A stretch of 64,000 nucleotides of DNA from P52-10 sp041397365 (GTDB lineage: Bacteria; Pseudomonadota; Alphaproteobacteria; Rhizobiales; Xanthobacteraceae): the NCBI GenBank assembly GCA_041397365.1, contig JAWKWT010000001.1, forward strand, positions 186,001 through 250,000, in the 5' to 3' direction. The notes beneath the pieces are model-generated. The model was not told the origin of the DNA. It worked only from the letters and a program-made list of their open reading frames with translations, and ran no database searches. Both the position numbers and the translations under genes were made by a program. Shown one piece after another: positions 46,721 through 54,791 of the stretch; within the stretch, counting starts at the first letter, position 1; each line of letters starts with the position of its first letter.

Positions 46721-47425
46721 ATGCGCCATGTGTGGCTTATGGCAGACAATCCCCAAAACTCTTCCGGCCAAGCCTCCGCGCCAAAAGCGCGGGCCGCCAT
46801 CATTCCCGTCACACCGTTCGAGCAGAATTGCACGCTGATCTGGAGCGAAGCGAACAAGCACGGCGTCGTCATCGATCCGGGCGGCGACGTGGACAACATT
46901 CTTGAGGCCATCGCGCAATCCGGCGTCACCGTCGACAAGATCTGGCTGACGCACGGCCATCTCGACCATGCCGGCGGCGCGGCCGAGCTGAAGGAGAAAC
47001 TCGGCGGCGTGCCGATCGAGGGACCGCACATCGCCGACAAGACGCTGCTCGACAATCTCGAAGGCGGCGGCGCGCGCTTCGGCATCACCGGCATGCGCAA
47101 TGTCACGCCCGACCGCTGGCTCGACGAAGGCGACACCGTGCAGGTCGGCGACCTCACCTTCGAGATTTTTCACTGTCCGGGGCATTCGCCGGGCAGCGTC
47201 GTGTTCTTCAACAGGGACATGCGCTTCGCCCATGTCGGCGACGTGCTGTTCAACGGCTCGGTCGGCCGCACCGATCTGCCCGGCGGCAGCCATGCGACGC
47301 TCATCAATTCGATCAAGACCAAGCTGCTGCCGCTCGGCGACGATGTCGGCTTCATCTGCGGTCACGGGCCGGGGTCGAGCATCGGCCAGGAACGGCAGAC
47401 CAATCCCTTCATCGTCGGCGAATGA
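46721..47425 (+). CDS. MBL-fold metallohydrolase, YcbL/glyoxalase-II-like
   Basis: 234 residues. Metal-binding motif LTHGHLDHAGG, then FHCPGHSPGSVVFF, RFAHVGDVLFNGSVGRTDLP and FICGHGPGSS. This pattern matches the YcbL subgroup of glyoxalase-II-like proteins, whose physiological substrate is not certain. The ATG at 46721 has GGAGCGG upstream; an ATG six codons later is an alternative. Its stop overlaps a possible start of the next gene. Confidence 0.9.
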   Translation: MRHVWLMADNPQNSSGQASAPKARAAIIPVTPFEQNCTLIWSEANKHGVVIDPGGDVDNILEAIAQSGVTVDKIWLTHGHLDHAGGAAELKEKLGGVPIEGPHIADKTLLDNLEGGGARFGITGMRNVTPDRWLDEGDTVQVGDLTFEIFHCPGHSPGSVVFFNRDMRFAHVGDVLFNGSVGRTDLPGGSHATLINSIKTKLLPLGDDVGFICGHGPGSSIGQERQTNPFIVGE

Positions 47426-47451
47426 AGCCGCATATCGATCAGAGGCAGGAC

Positions 47452-48312
47452 ATGAACGAGAACATCAAGACACCCACCGCAGCAACGCCCGTGAGCTGCG
47501 ATGTCAGTTCGTCAGTCGCCGCGCGCTACGGCTCTGCCGAGAGCAACGTGCCGCTGGCGTGGAACGACACGATGGACCTGCTGCTGAGCCATCGCTCGGT
47601 GCGCGGCTTTCTCAGCGACCCGCTTCCGACCGGCACGCTCGAGGCGCTGGTGGCGGCGGCGCAGTCCGCATCCACCTCGTCCAACGTGCAGGCCTGGACC
47701 GTCATCGCCGTGACGAACGCGGAGACGAAAGCCGCGCTGTCGCAGATCGCCGGCGGGCAGACGCACATGGAGGAATGCCCGCTGCTGCTGGTGTGGTGCG
47801 CCGATCTCGCCCGCACCAAAAAGATCGGCGAACGGCATAACTATCCGACCGACGCCACCGGCTTCCTCGAAAGCTTCGTCGTCTCGGTCGTCGACGCGGC
47901 GCTGGCCGCACAGAACGCTGCCGTCGCCGCCGAATCCTTCGGTCTCGGCATGGTCTATATCGGCGCGCTGCGCAACAATCCGGAAGAGGTCGCGCGCATT
48001 CTGAAACTGCCGCCGAATGTGGTCGCGGCGTTCGGCATGTGCGTCGGCTATCCCGATCCGGCCCGCCCCTATAATGTGAAGCCGCGCCTGCCGCAACGCG
48101 TGGTGCTGCATCGCGAGCACTATGACGACAGCGTGCCGCAGGAGGCGCTCGACAGCTACGATGCGACGCTGGCGGCGTTCCAGCGCGCCGAGAAAATGAA
48201 AGACGTCGGCTGGATCAGCGCCATGAAAGGCCGCTGGCGGGATGCCGCGTCGATCAAGGGCCGCGACCGGATTCGCGCGGCGCTGCTCGCGCTCGGCTTC
48301 AAGCTGGATTGA
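47452..48312 (+). CDS. NADPH-dependent nitroreductase-family oxidoreductase
   Basis: 286 residues, FMN-binding nitroreductase fold of the NfsA type: LSHRSVRGFLSDPLPTGTLE, AAQSASTSSNVQAWTVIAV, AAQNAAVAAESFGLGMVYIG, GMCVGYPDPARPYNVKPRLP. The first segment holds the flavin-phosphate Arg/Ser residues. The start at 47452 has AGAGGCAGG upstream; an in-frame ATG at 47422 overlaps the previous stop by four bases. It probably shares an operon with the MBL hydrolase. Confidence 0.9.
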   Translation: MNENIKTPTAATPVSCDVSSSVAARYGSAESNVPLAWNDTMDLLLSHRSVRGFLSDPLPTGTLEALVAAAQSASTSSNVQAWTVIAVTNAETKAALSQIAGGQTHMEECPLLLVWCADLARTKKIGERHNYPTDATGFLESFVVSVVDAALAAQNAAVAAESFGLGMVYIGALRNNPEEVARILKLPPNVVAAFGMCVGYPDPARPYNVKPRLPQRVVLHREHYDDSVPQEALDSYDATLAAFQRAEKMKDVGWISAMKGRWRDAASIKGRDRIRAALLALGFKLD

Positions 48313-48362
48313 TTTTTCGTCGGCCGCTCGCTTTTTTGCACGGCGAGCGCCACACTTTCTGT

Positions 48363-48461
48363 CTTCATGCCCGCGAAAGCGGGCATCCAGTACGCCGTGA
48401 CGCCTGAGACTTAATCACTAATGCTGCCGGATACTGGGTCCCTGCGTTCGCAGGGACGACG
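48363..48461. repeat. Intergenic palindromic element with CCCGCGAAAGCGGGC and CCCTGCGTTCGCAGGG arms
   Basis: Starts TTCATGCCCGCGAAAGCGGG, continues through ATCCAGTACGCCGTGACGCC, and ends with TACTGGGTCCCTGCGTTCGC followed by AGGGACGA. It is a mosaic of two short hairpins that frame diverged arms (CCAGTA / TACTGG). The family differs from copies A and B. It lies between convergent genes. Confidence 0.7.
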
Positions 48462-48490
48462 GCGGCGTCAGCGAACATCTCCGGGCGCCC

Positions 48491-49189
48491 TCACGTCTTC
48501 ACCTCCAGCGAGCCGGTGATCGAGGCGCGCTGCGACAGTTCGATCCAGTTGCCGTCCGGATCGCGCACCATCGAAATGCGCGCGGTGGTGCCGAGCGTCA
48601 CCGGCGCACGCGCCTCGCGCCCGCCATGCGCCAGCACATACGCATGCTCGCGATCGACCTCGAACACCTGGAACGTGATGTAGCGCCAGCCCTTGCCTTC
48701 CATCCCTGAATCCGACGGTGCGTCGGCGGATTGTTCGACCAGCAGCACGGTGTCGCCGGCGAGGAATGTCGCCGCATCGCCGGCCTTCGGCCCCTCCGGC
48801 AACCCCAGCGCCTCGGTATAGAATTTGCGATGCGCGGCGATATCGCGCACCGCAAGGCGGATGCCGATCCGCTCGATGCCGTAAGTGCCCTTCGGCACCA
48901 GCGTCACGCGATTGCCGTCCGGATCGGTCAATGTCCGCGGCGACGAGATTCCGTCGCGCGCGATCAGCAATTCACGATAGCCCGACCGCGGCCGCTCCGG
49001 AATCGGATCGGCCAACTCGTTGATCTTCAGCACCGAGCCGAGCAGATCGTGGCGATGCTGCTTCTGCCCCTTGCGGATCGGCAGCAGATGATCGAACGGC
49101 AGGCCGACCTCGTTCTGCCAGAAATCGAGCAGCGGCTGCACGTCATTGGTCGGAAAGCCGATATCGATGCGCGGCTTGGCCAGTCTCAT
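48491..49189 (-). CDS. VOC-family protein with two glyoxalase-like domains
   Basis: 232 residues made of two VOC modules: the first from RIDIGFPTNDVQPLLDFWQN to RTLTDPDGNRVTLVPK, the second from IERIGIRLAVRDIAAHRKFY to SMVRDPDGNWIELSQR. VOC proteins include dioxygenases, lyases and binding proteins. The start overlaps the aroG stop by four bases (TCAT on the plus strand), so expression is probably coupled to aroG. A role connected with aromatic metabolites is a guess from context. Confidence 0.87.
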   Translation of the reverse strand: MRLAKPRIDIGFPTNDVQPLLDFWQNEVGLPFDHLLPIRKGQKQHRHDLLGSVLKINELADPIPERPRSGYRELLIARDGISSPRTLTDPDGNRVTLVPKGTYGIERIGIRLAVRDIAAHRKFYTEALGLPEGPKAGDAATFLAGDTVLLVEQSADAPSDSGMEGKGWRYITFQVFEVDREHAYVLAHGGREARAPVTLGTTARISMVRDPDGNWIELSQRASITGSLEVKT

Positions 49190-50286
49190 AGCGCGACACT
49201 CCCTTCGATCGGCCGCGCCGCTCTGTCGTCACGCGCCTTGCGGCGGCGGCGAACGGCTTCGGCCAGATGCTCCATCACCTCGACGGACGTATCCCAGTCA
49301 ATGCAGCCGTCGGTGATGCTCTGGCCGTATCGCAGCGGCCGGTCCGGCACAAGATCCTGACGGCCGGCGACGAGGTGGCTTTCGACCATCACGCCGACGA
49401 TACAGCGATTGCCGGCCTCGATCTGCCGCGCGACCGCCTCCATCACCTTCGGCTGGTTCTCCGGATTGTAGCCGCTATTGGCATGGCTGGCGTCGATCAT
49501 CACTGCCGACGAGATGCCGGCCTTGCGCATGTCGCCGCAGATCGCCGCGACATTGGCCGCGTCGTAATTCGGCCATTCACCTCCGCGCAGGATCACATGG
49601 CAATCCTCGTTGCCGGTGGTGGAGGCGATCGCCGAGCGGCCGTCCTTGGTGACGGCGAGGAAGTGATGCGGCTGGCTCGCCGCCTTCACCGCGTCGATGG
49701 CAATCTTCACCTTGCCGTCGGTGCCGTTCTTGAAGCCGATCGGACAGGACAGGCCCGACACCAGCTCGCGATGCACCTGGCTTTCCGTCGTGCGCGCGCC
49801 GATCGCGCCCCAGGCGACGAGGTCGGAGACATATTGCGGGGCGACGATGTCGAGATATTCGCAGCCGACGGGCAGTCCCATCGCATTGATGTCCACCAGC
49901 AATTTGCGCGACAGCCGCAAGCCGTCGTCGATGCGGAAACTGCCGTCGAGATGCGGATCGTTGATGAGGCCCTTCCAGCCGACTGTGGTGCGCGGCTTTG
50001 CGAAATAGACGCGCATGACGATTTCGAGATCGTCGCGCAGCCTGTGTCGCACAGCCGCGAGCCGCTCGGCATACTCGCGCGCCGCTTCGATATCATGGAT
50101 CGAGCACGGCCCGATGACGACTGCGAGGCGGTCGTCCTCGCCATGGATGATGCGATGCAGGGTGTTGCGCGAGGCGCTCACGGTCGCCAACACGCGGTCG
50201 TCGGCCGGGAATTCGACGATCACCTCATTGGGCGCGATGAGCGGTCTGATCTCGCGGATACGCAAACCGTCGGTGGTGGTGGACAC
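49186..50286 (-). CDS. aroG: 3-deoxy-7-phosphoheptulonate synthase, class I
   Basis: Joins PEP and erythrose 4-phosphate, committing carbon to the shikimate pathway. 366 residues from the GTG at 50286 with AAAGGAG nine bases upstream; longer reading from 50325 crosses the terminator stem. Motifs: VVIGPCSIHD, YFAKPRTTVGWKGLINDPHL, GARTTESQVHRELVSGL, FKNGTDG, VMIDASHANSGYNPENQ. It is the type I-alpha (AroF/G/H) form. An aromatic-rich leader peptide and terminator precede it. Confidence 0.96.
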   Translation of the reverse strand: MSTTTDGLRIREIRPLIAPNEVIVEFPADDRVLATVSASRNTLHRIIHGEDDRLAVVIGPCSIHDIEAAREYAERLAAVRHRLRDDLEIVMRVYFAKPRTTVGWKGLINDPHLDGSFRIDDGLRLSRKLLVDINAMGLPVGCEYLDIVAPQYVSDLVAWGAIGARTTESQVHRELVSGLSCPIGFKNGTDGKVKIAIDAVKAASQPHHFLAVTKDGRSAIASTTGNEDCHVILRGGEWPNYDAANVAAICGDMRKAGISSAVMIDASHANSGYNPENQPKVMEAVARQIEAGNRCIVGVMVESHLVAGRQDLVPDRPLRYGQSITDGCIDWDTSVEVMEHLAEAVRRRRKARDDRAARPIEGSVAL

Positions 50287-50324
50287 GGTAGGACTCCTTT
50301 GTGTTGGGGAGCCCGCCGGAGGCA

Positions 50325-50354
50325 CAAAAAAAGCCGCCAGCGGACTGGCAGCTT
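50325..50354 (-). terminator. Attenuator terminator upstream of aroG
   Basis: On the minus strand GCTGCCAG (50352-50345) pairs with CTGGCGGC (50340-50333) around a 4-base loop and is followed by eight Us (50332-50325). It ends 38 bases before the aroG start, so it can only work as a regulated terminator. Its 5' arm can instead pair with CTGGCAG at 50411-50405 inside the leader. Confidence 0.8.
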
Positions 50355-50386
50355 GTCGGGGGTTGGTCTGTCTTCACATCGTCAGA

Positions 50387-50464
50387 TCAAACGCATCCCT
50401 TCCTCTGCCAGGGGCTTTGGAAACCGTAAAACCAAAAGTAATAACGGCTGGCGCTGTTGATCAT
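50387..50464 (-). CDS. Aromatic-rich leader peptide of aroG (attenuator)
   Basis: 25 codons and a stop, M-INSAS-RYYFWFYGFQSPWQ and five more residues. Eight of fourteen consecutive residues are Tyr, Phe or Trp. It lies 35 bases before a terminator and about 100 bases before aroG. When charged aromatic tRNAs are scarce the ribosome would stall at the Tyr-Tyr-Phe-Trp run, leave CTGGCAG (50411-50405) free to pair with the terminator's 5' arm, and let transcription continue. The ribosome-binding site is weak, and start choice is by eye. Confidence 0.75.
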   Translation of the reverse strand: MINSASRYYFWFYGFQSPWQRKGCV

Positions 50465-50551
50465 GGTGCAGGCTTCATAGCGCCGCGCGCGGCCGCTGTC
50501 ATCCGGATTCTGTCCGCCCCGCTGCAAGACGAGGCAGCCGTGGCGGTTCGG

Positions 50552-51301
50552 TTACACGCCGACATAGACCCCGCCATTGGCGTGGATCACCTGCCCCTGG
50601 ATGAATTCGGCGTCCGCCGTCAGCAGAAACTCCACCAGCGAGGCATAGTCGGACGCCCGGCTGGCGCGGCCGGAGGGGTTGGCGGCGGCCGCTTCCGCGA
50701 CGCGCCTCGCGGCAAGCTCCTCGTTGTTGCCGGACATTTTCGCGACCGATGTCGTATGCACGAGACCGGGCGCGACCGCATTGATGCGGATGCCGAGCGG
50801 CGCAAGCTCCGGCACCAGATAGCGGATGATGCTCTCCGCCAGCGCCTTGCCGTTGCCGAGCGCCGCATAGCGCGGCCGCGCCGTGCGCGCACCGGCGCTG
50901 GAGATGAAGACGATGCTTGAGCCGCGGCCGAGCAGCGGCATCGCCTTCCGGACGAGATAGAACAGCGACAGGCCGTTGACCTGCATCGCCTGCGTGAACT
51001 TCACAAGATCGGCATCGAGCATGCCGGTCGGATAGACCATCGCCGCGCTGTGGACGATGTGCGTCAGCCCGCCGCCGAGCGCCGCAATGTCGTTCATCAG
51101 TTTCGCGCAGCCTTCGATGCTGCCGACATCGGCGCGCAGCGTCGTCACGCGCGCGCCCTTCGCCTCGCACACGCGCTTCGCCTCCGCTGCGGCCGCATCG
51201 TCGCCGAGATAGGCCAGCACCAATGTCGCGCCGGGACGGGCCAGGCGCTCCGCGATTCCGAGGCCGATGCCCTTGGTGCCGCCGGTAATCAGAATGGTCA
51301 T
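50552..51301 (-). CDS. SDR-family oxidoreductase with Tyr-X6-Lys motif (FabL-like)
   Basis: 249 residues: ITGGTKGIGLGIAERLARPG cofactor loop, RADVGSIEGCAKLMNDI and HSAAMVYPTGML. The catalytic segment is VFISSAGARTARPRYAALGNGKALAES, in which Tyr and Lys are separated by six residues. That spacing is typical of enoyl-ACP reductases (FabI, FabL), not of classical SDRs (three residues). It ends 87 bases before the aroG leader. The exact substrate is unknown; fatty-acid synthesis is the leading guess. Confidence 0.87.
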   Translation of the reverse strand: MTILITGGTKGIGLGIAERLARPGATLVLAYLGDDAAAAEAKRVCEAKGARVTTLRADVGSIEGCAKLMNDIAALGGGLTHIVHSAAMVYPTGMLDADLVKFTQAMQVNGLSLFYLVRKAMPLLGRGSSIVFISSAGARTARPRYAALGNGKALAESIIRYLVPELAPLGIRINAVAPGLVHTTSVAKMSGNNEELAARRVAEAAAANPSGRASRASDYASLVEFLLTADAEFIQGQVIHANGGVYVGV

Positions 51302-51451
51302 GATGTTCGCTCCCTGTCACGGCGAGGCTAGTCCGGCGGGGTTTCGAAGACCAGCCATGCGGCAATCCGCCCAGCCATTGCGCCGGAAGCCACCGGCCCG
51401 TAACCTGCGCATCGGCTCAAATCGAAAAAACATCATCCGGGAGAAACACCC

Positions 51452-52690
51452 ATGGCTCGTGTCGGCTTCGGCGCCTTTCTGGCTCCGCATCACCCCATCG
51501 GCGAACATCCGATGCTGCAATTCCGCCGCGACCTCGATCTGGCGGAACATCTCGACAAGCTCGGCTTCGACGAATTCTGGTGCGGCGAGCATCACTCGTC
51601 CGGCTGGGAGATGATCGCATCGCCCGAACTGTTCCTCGCCGCCGCGGGCGAGCGCACCAAGCGCATCAAGCTCGGCACCGGCGTCGTCTCGTTGCCCTAT
51701 CACCATCCCTTCAACGTCGCGCAGCGCATGGTGCAGCTCGATCACATGACCGGCGGCCGCGCGATCTTCGGCTCCGGCCCCGGCGCGCTGTCGTCGGATG
51801 CCTACGCGCTCGGCATCGACCCGATGGTCCAGCGCGACCGTCAGGACGAAGCGATCGGCATCATCAAGAGGCTGATGGCGGGCGAGCGCGTCACCGCGCA
51901 GAGCGACTGGTTCACGCTGCGCGACGCGGCATTGCAGATCCTGCCCTTGCAGGAGGAGATGCCGTTCGTCGTCGCCTCGCAGATTTCGCCGTCCGGCATG
52001 ACGCTCGCCGGCAAGCACGGCATCGGCGTGATCTCGATCGGCTCGCTGTCGACCGAGGGCCTGACCGCGCTGCCGACGCAATGGGGATTCGCGGAAGACG
52101 CGGCGAAGAAGCACGGCAAGACCGTCAGCCGCAAGGACTGGCGCGTGGTGCTGAGCTGGCACATCGCCGAGACGCGCGAGAAGGCGCGCGAGGAAGCCGG
52201 CAAGGGGCTGATGCGCTGGCACAATGAATACATCGTCGGCACGCTGCAACGGCCGGGCGCCAAGCCCTTCAAATCGGTCGACGACGCGCTGAACAAGACC
52301 GCGGGCGCGCCGGGCTCGGCCGCGACCATCGGCACGCCGGACGATCTGGTGCAGACGCTCAAGAACGTCATCGACATGTCGGGCGGCCTCGGCTTCGTCG
52401 TCGGCTTCGCGCATGACTGGGCGAATATCGAGAACACGTTCCGCAGCTGGGACATGGTCGCGCGCTATGTCGTGCCGGAAATCAACGGCTACATCGCCGG
52501 CCTGCGCCGCTCGCAGAAATACGTCATCGAGAACCGCGAATCGTTCGAGCGCGCAGGGCAAGCGGTGATGGCCAAGATCATGGAGAACGATAAGGCCGCA
52601 GCCGCGCTCGCGGTGACGCGCACCAACCGCTTCGCCGTCTCCGGCAGCAACGCGCCCGATCTGGAAAAGGCGAAGGCGAAGAAGGGGTAG
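51452..52690 (+). CDS. LLM-class flavin-dependent oxidoreductase
   Basis: 412-residue bacterial luciferase-like monooxygenase: VGFGAFLAPHHPIGEHPMLQ, LGFDEFWCGEHHSSGWEMIA, IKLGTGVVSLPYHHPFNVAQ, LDHMTGGRAIFGSGPGALSS, SQISPSGMTLAGKHGIGVIS. It depends on reduced FMN supplied by a separate reductase. Similar proteins include alkane, limonene and luciferase alpha-chain types; the substrate here is open. AGAAACACCC lies upstream of the ATG. Confidence 0.92.
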   Translation: MARVGFGAFLAPHHPIGEHPMLQFRRDLDLAEHLDKLGFDEFWCGEHHSSGWEMIASPELFLAAAGERTKRIKLGTGVVSLPYHHPFNVAQRMVQLDHMTGGRAIFGSGPGALSSDAYALGIDPMVQRDRQDEAIGIIKRLMAGERVTAQSDWFTLRDAALQILPLQEEMPFVVASQISPSGMTLAGKHGIGVISIGSLSTEGLTALPTQWGFAEDAAKKHGKTVSRKDWRVVLSWHIAETREKAREEAGKGLMRWHNEYIVGTLQRPGAKPFKSVDDALNKTAGAPGSAATIGTPDDLVQTLKNVIDMSGGLGFVVGFAHDWANIENTFRSWDMVARYVVPEINGYIAGLRRSQKYVIENRESFERAGQAVMAKIMENDKAAAALAVTRTNRFAVSGSNAPDLEKAKAKKG

Positions 52691-52730
52691 CACGGTCTGA
52701 TCGAATCGGACGATGCGCTGATCCGCTCTG

Positions 52731-52769
52731 CGTGATGCCCGGACTTGTTCCGGGCATCCACGTCTTGAG
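52731..52769. repeat. Truncated copy of the CGTCATGCCCG repeat
   Basis: CGTGATGCCCGGACTTGTTC followed by CGGGCATCCACGTCTTGAG matches only the left half of copies A and B; the right half is missing. It lies between convergent genes and the remaining hairpin could serve as a terminator. Confidence 0.75.
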
Positions 52770-52787
52770 AGTGTGTCTGTGAGTGTC

Positions 52788-53648
52788 CTATCCCGGCCGC
52801 CGGAACACGCAGTTCTGCCGCAGCCGCTGCTCCAACAGATAACCGCGCTCGCGCAGCAGATCATAAAGATCGACCGACCAGTCCTCCGGGCGATCCTCGA
52901 TCAGCAGCAGTTTCGGCAACCGCGCTTGCGGCGCGTCGCGGAAGAACGGCGCGAGCGCGATGTCCTCCGCGCCCTCGATATCGACCTTCAGCGCATCGAT
53001 CTCCAGAATCTCCGCCTGATCGAGCGCGGCCAGCAGCGGATAGCAGGGAACGCGCACGGCGTTCGCGTCGCTCGCCGCAACGCCCGATTTGTTCAGATGC
53101 GTGCCGCCGCTGTCGCGCGGATCGATCACCAGCTCCATCTCGCCTTCCGCATCGGCGATCGCCGCCCGCAGGATCGTGATGCGTGCGCCGGCATTGAGGC
53201 CGACATTGTAGGTCAGCCGGTCGACGATGCCGGGCTGCGGCTCGATCGCGAGGATGCGCGCCGCCTCCCTCGCGCGGCTCGCGACGAACAGCGAATAGAG
53301 CCCGACATTCGCGCCGAGATCGACAAACACGAACGGCCGCCCGGCCTTCATCGTCGCATCGACCGCGGCGGCGACGACCTCCAGCTCGTTGCGGTCGAAC
53401 AATTGCGGTGTGAACAGCGCGTTCTTCTCGCAGCCATTGGCACCGGGATAAAGCCGCAGCCGCTGCGACCAGATTTCGGTGTCCACCGGCGCGCCGTCCA
53501 GCGCGTTGATCGCCAGCCGCCGCAGCGGCATCGACATGCGCAATCCCAGCCGGTTCGCGGGCAGACGCCGCGTCAGCGCCAGCATCGCGCCGACGAACGA
53601 ATTGGGACGATGCGACCCGAAGGCGGACAGATCAGCAGCAGGTATCAT
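52788..53648 (-). CDS. FkbM-family methyltransferase
   Basis: 286 residues from MIPAADLSAFGSHRPNSFV at 53648; reading further upstream to 53918 adds an unrelated Arg-rich stretch. SAM-binding region FVFVDLGANVGLYSLFVASR, ILAIEPQPGIVDRLTYNVGL, RAAIADAEGEMELVIDPRD, and the FkbM-typical IDALKVDIEGAEDIALAPF. These enzymes methylate hydroxyl groups of sugars or natural products. No sugar biosynthesis cluster surrounds it. Confidence 0.9.
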   Translation of the reverse strand: MIPAADLSAFGSHRPNSFVGAMLALTRRLPANRLGLRMSMPLRRLAINALDGAPVDTEIWSQRLRLYPGANGCEKNALFTPQLFDRNELEVVAAAVDATMKAGRPFVFVDLGANVGLYSLFVASRAREAARILAIEPQPGIVDRLTYNVGLNAGARITILRAAIADAEGEMELVIDPRDSGGTHLNKSGVAASDANAVRVPCYPLLAALDQAEILEIDALKVDIEGAEDIALAPFFRDAPQARLPKLLLIEDRPEDWSVDLYDLLRERGYLLEQRLRQNCVFRRPG

Positions 53649-53835
53649 GACGATGCGAAACCGGTGAGACGTCCCGATGGCCACAGGCGGCCGGACGGGC
53701 CACCTGCATAGTCCAGTTCCTTCCGCCAAACCAGACGGCCGCCTCGGAGGGCCGGCGAAGCGGCTCCACAACCGGCGGTGGACGGATGCCGCCTGCCGTG
53801 AGAAAATCGGCGAACGGTTACCTCGGGGACCGATA

Positions 53836-54141
53836 ATGCCCAAGACCGCCGTCAAACCCCGCACCAAGATCAAGCCGCAGGTCGAGCGGCCGCGGCTGCA
53901 CAAGGTGATTCTCGTCAACGACGACTACACCCCGCGCGAATTCGTCGTCACGGTGCTGAAGGGCGAGTTTCGGATGACCGAGGACGAAGCCTACAAGGTG
54001 ATGATAACCGCGCACCGGCGCGGCGTCTGTGTGGTCGCCGTTTACACCCGCGACGTGGCCGAGACGAAAGCCACGCGCGCCACCGATATGGGCCGCGCCA
54101 AGGGCTATCCGCTGATGTTCACCACCGAGCCGGAAGAATAG
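53836..54141 (+). CDS. clpS: ATP-dependent Clp protease adaptor ClpS (ClpS2-type)
   Basis: Hands N-degron proteins to ClpAP. 101 residues from MPKTAVKPRTKIKPQVERPR. Core: HKVILVNDDYTPREFVVTVL, AYKVMITAHRRGVCVVAVYT and RDVAETKATRATDMGRAKGY. The DD motif of the substrate pocket and the ETK segment fit ClpS. The Thr-Pro-Arg at the position of the usual Thr-Pro-Met and the VAV after the Cys suggest the ClpS2 variant of rhizobia. clpA is not next to it. Confidence 0.94.
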   Translation: MPKTAVKPRTKIKPQVERPRLHKVILVNDDYTPREFVVTVLKGEFRMTEDEAYKVMITAHRRGVCVVAVYTRDVAETKATRATDMGRAKGYPLMFTTEPEE

Positions 54142-54199
54142 TCCGGCAGGGAGCAGGCTCGGGAACCTGCGACGCCCCGCCGCATTAAATGCGGGCCGA

Positions 54200-54262
54200 A
54201 GCATGATCCCGAAAAGTGGAAGCCGGTTTGCGCTGCGCGGCCCTCCGGGTCGGATCATGCTC
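54200..54262. repeat. RIME-like palindromic repeat, copy 4 (long form)
   Basis: AGCATGATCCCGAAAAGTGG starts the element and CGGATCATGCTC ends it, with the GC-rich inner part GCGCTGCGCGGCCCTCCGGG. It is the long form, as in copies 2 and 5. It lies 58 bases after clpS. Confidence 0.87.
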
Positions 54263-54328
54263 AAACAAAAGGATAGGCGACGAGTCTGATTCGGCGAGAG
54301 TTGAAACAGGCTCCAGAATAGGTGCCGC

Positions 54329-54736
54329 ATGCCGTCCCGTCACCCGATCCGATTCCATCTATTCCAACCCCGCCTGTTCGATCAGTTCGCGACACGGACA
54401 TCCGCCGCTGCCGGCCATGCGACGACCTTCGCGCTCGCTTTCGCGGTGGTGCTGTTCTGGGCGATCTCCGGTCCGCTCTTCCACTTTTCCGACACATGGC
54501 AACTCGTCATCAACACCGGCACGACGATCGTCACGTTCCTGATGGTGTTCCTGATCCAGAACTCCCAGAACCGCGACAGCGCTGCCATCCAGGTGAAGCT
54601 CGACGAACTGATCCAGGCCACCGCTGCGGCGCGCAACAGTCTCGTCGGGCTCGAACATCTCACCAGCGAAGAGGTCGAGGAGATTCGCCGCAAATGCGAG
54701 GAACGGGCACGGCAGCCGGTATCGGCGGAGCATTGA
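54329..54736 (+). CDS. Low-affinity iron permease family protein
   Basis: 135-residue membrane protein of the low-affinity iron permease family (PF04120). Two hydrophobic segments: ATTFALAFAVVLFWAISGPL and LVINTGTTIVTFLMVFLIQN followed by the conserved SQNRDSAAIQVKLDELI. Bacterial members are much shorter than the yeast Fet4 and their transport role is unproven. A charged C-terminal helix (TSEEVEEIRRKCEERARQ) ends the protein. Confidence 0.87.
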   Translation: MPSRHPIRFHLFQPRLFDQFATRTSAAAGHATTFALAFAVVLFWAISGPLFHFSDTWQLVINTGTTIVTFLMVFLIQNSQNRDSAAIQVKLDELIQATAAARNSLVGLEHLTSEEVEEIRRKCEERARQPVSAEH

Positions 54737-54791
54737 GCGGGAACCTTTTCGCACATGCGGCGTTGATGTCTCCGAACAAGGACTCCATTTC

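Noticed and set aside
46721..48312. A single MBL-nitroreductase detoxification fusion
   Set aside because: The genes have separate starts and ribosome-binding sites and different frames of function; they are at most an operon.
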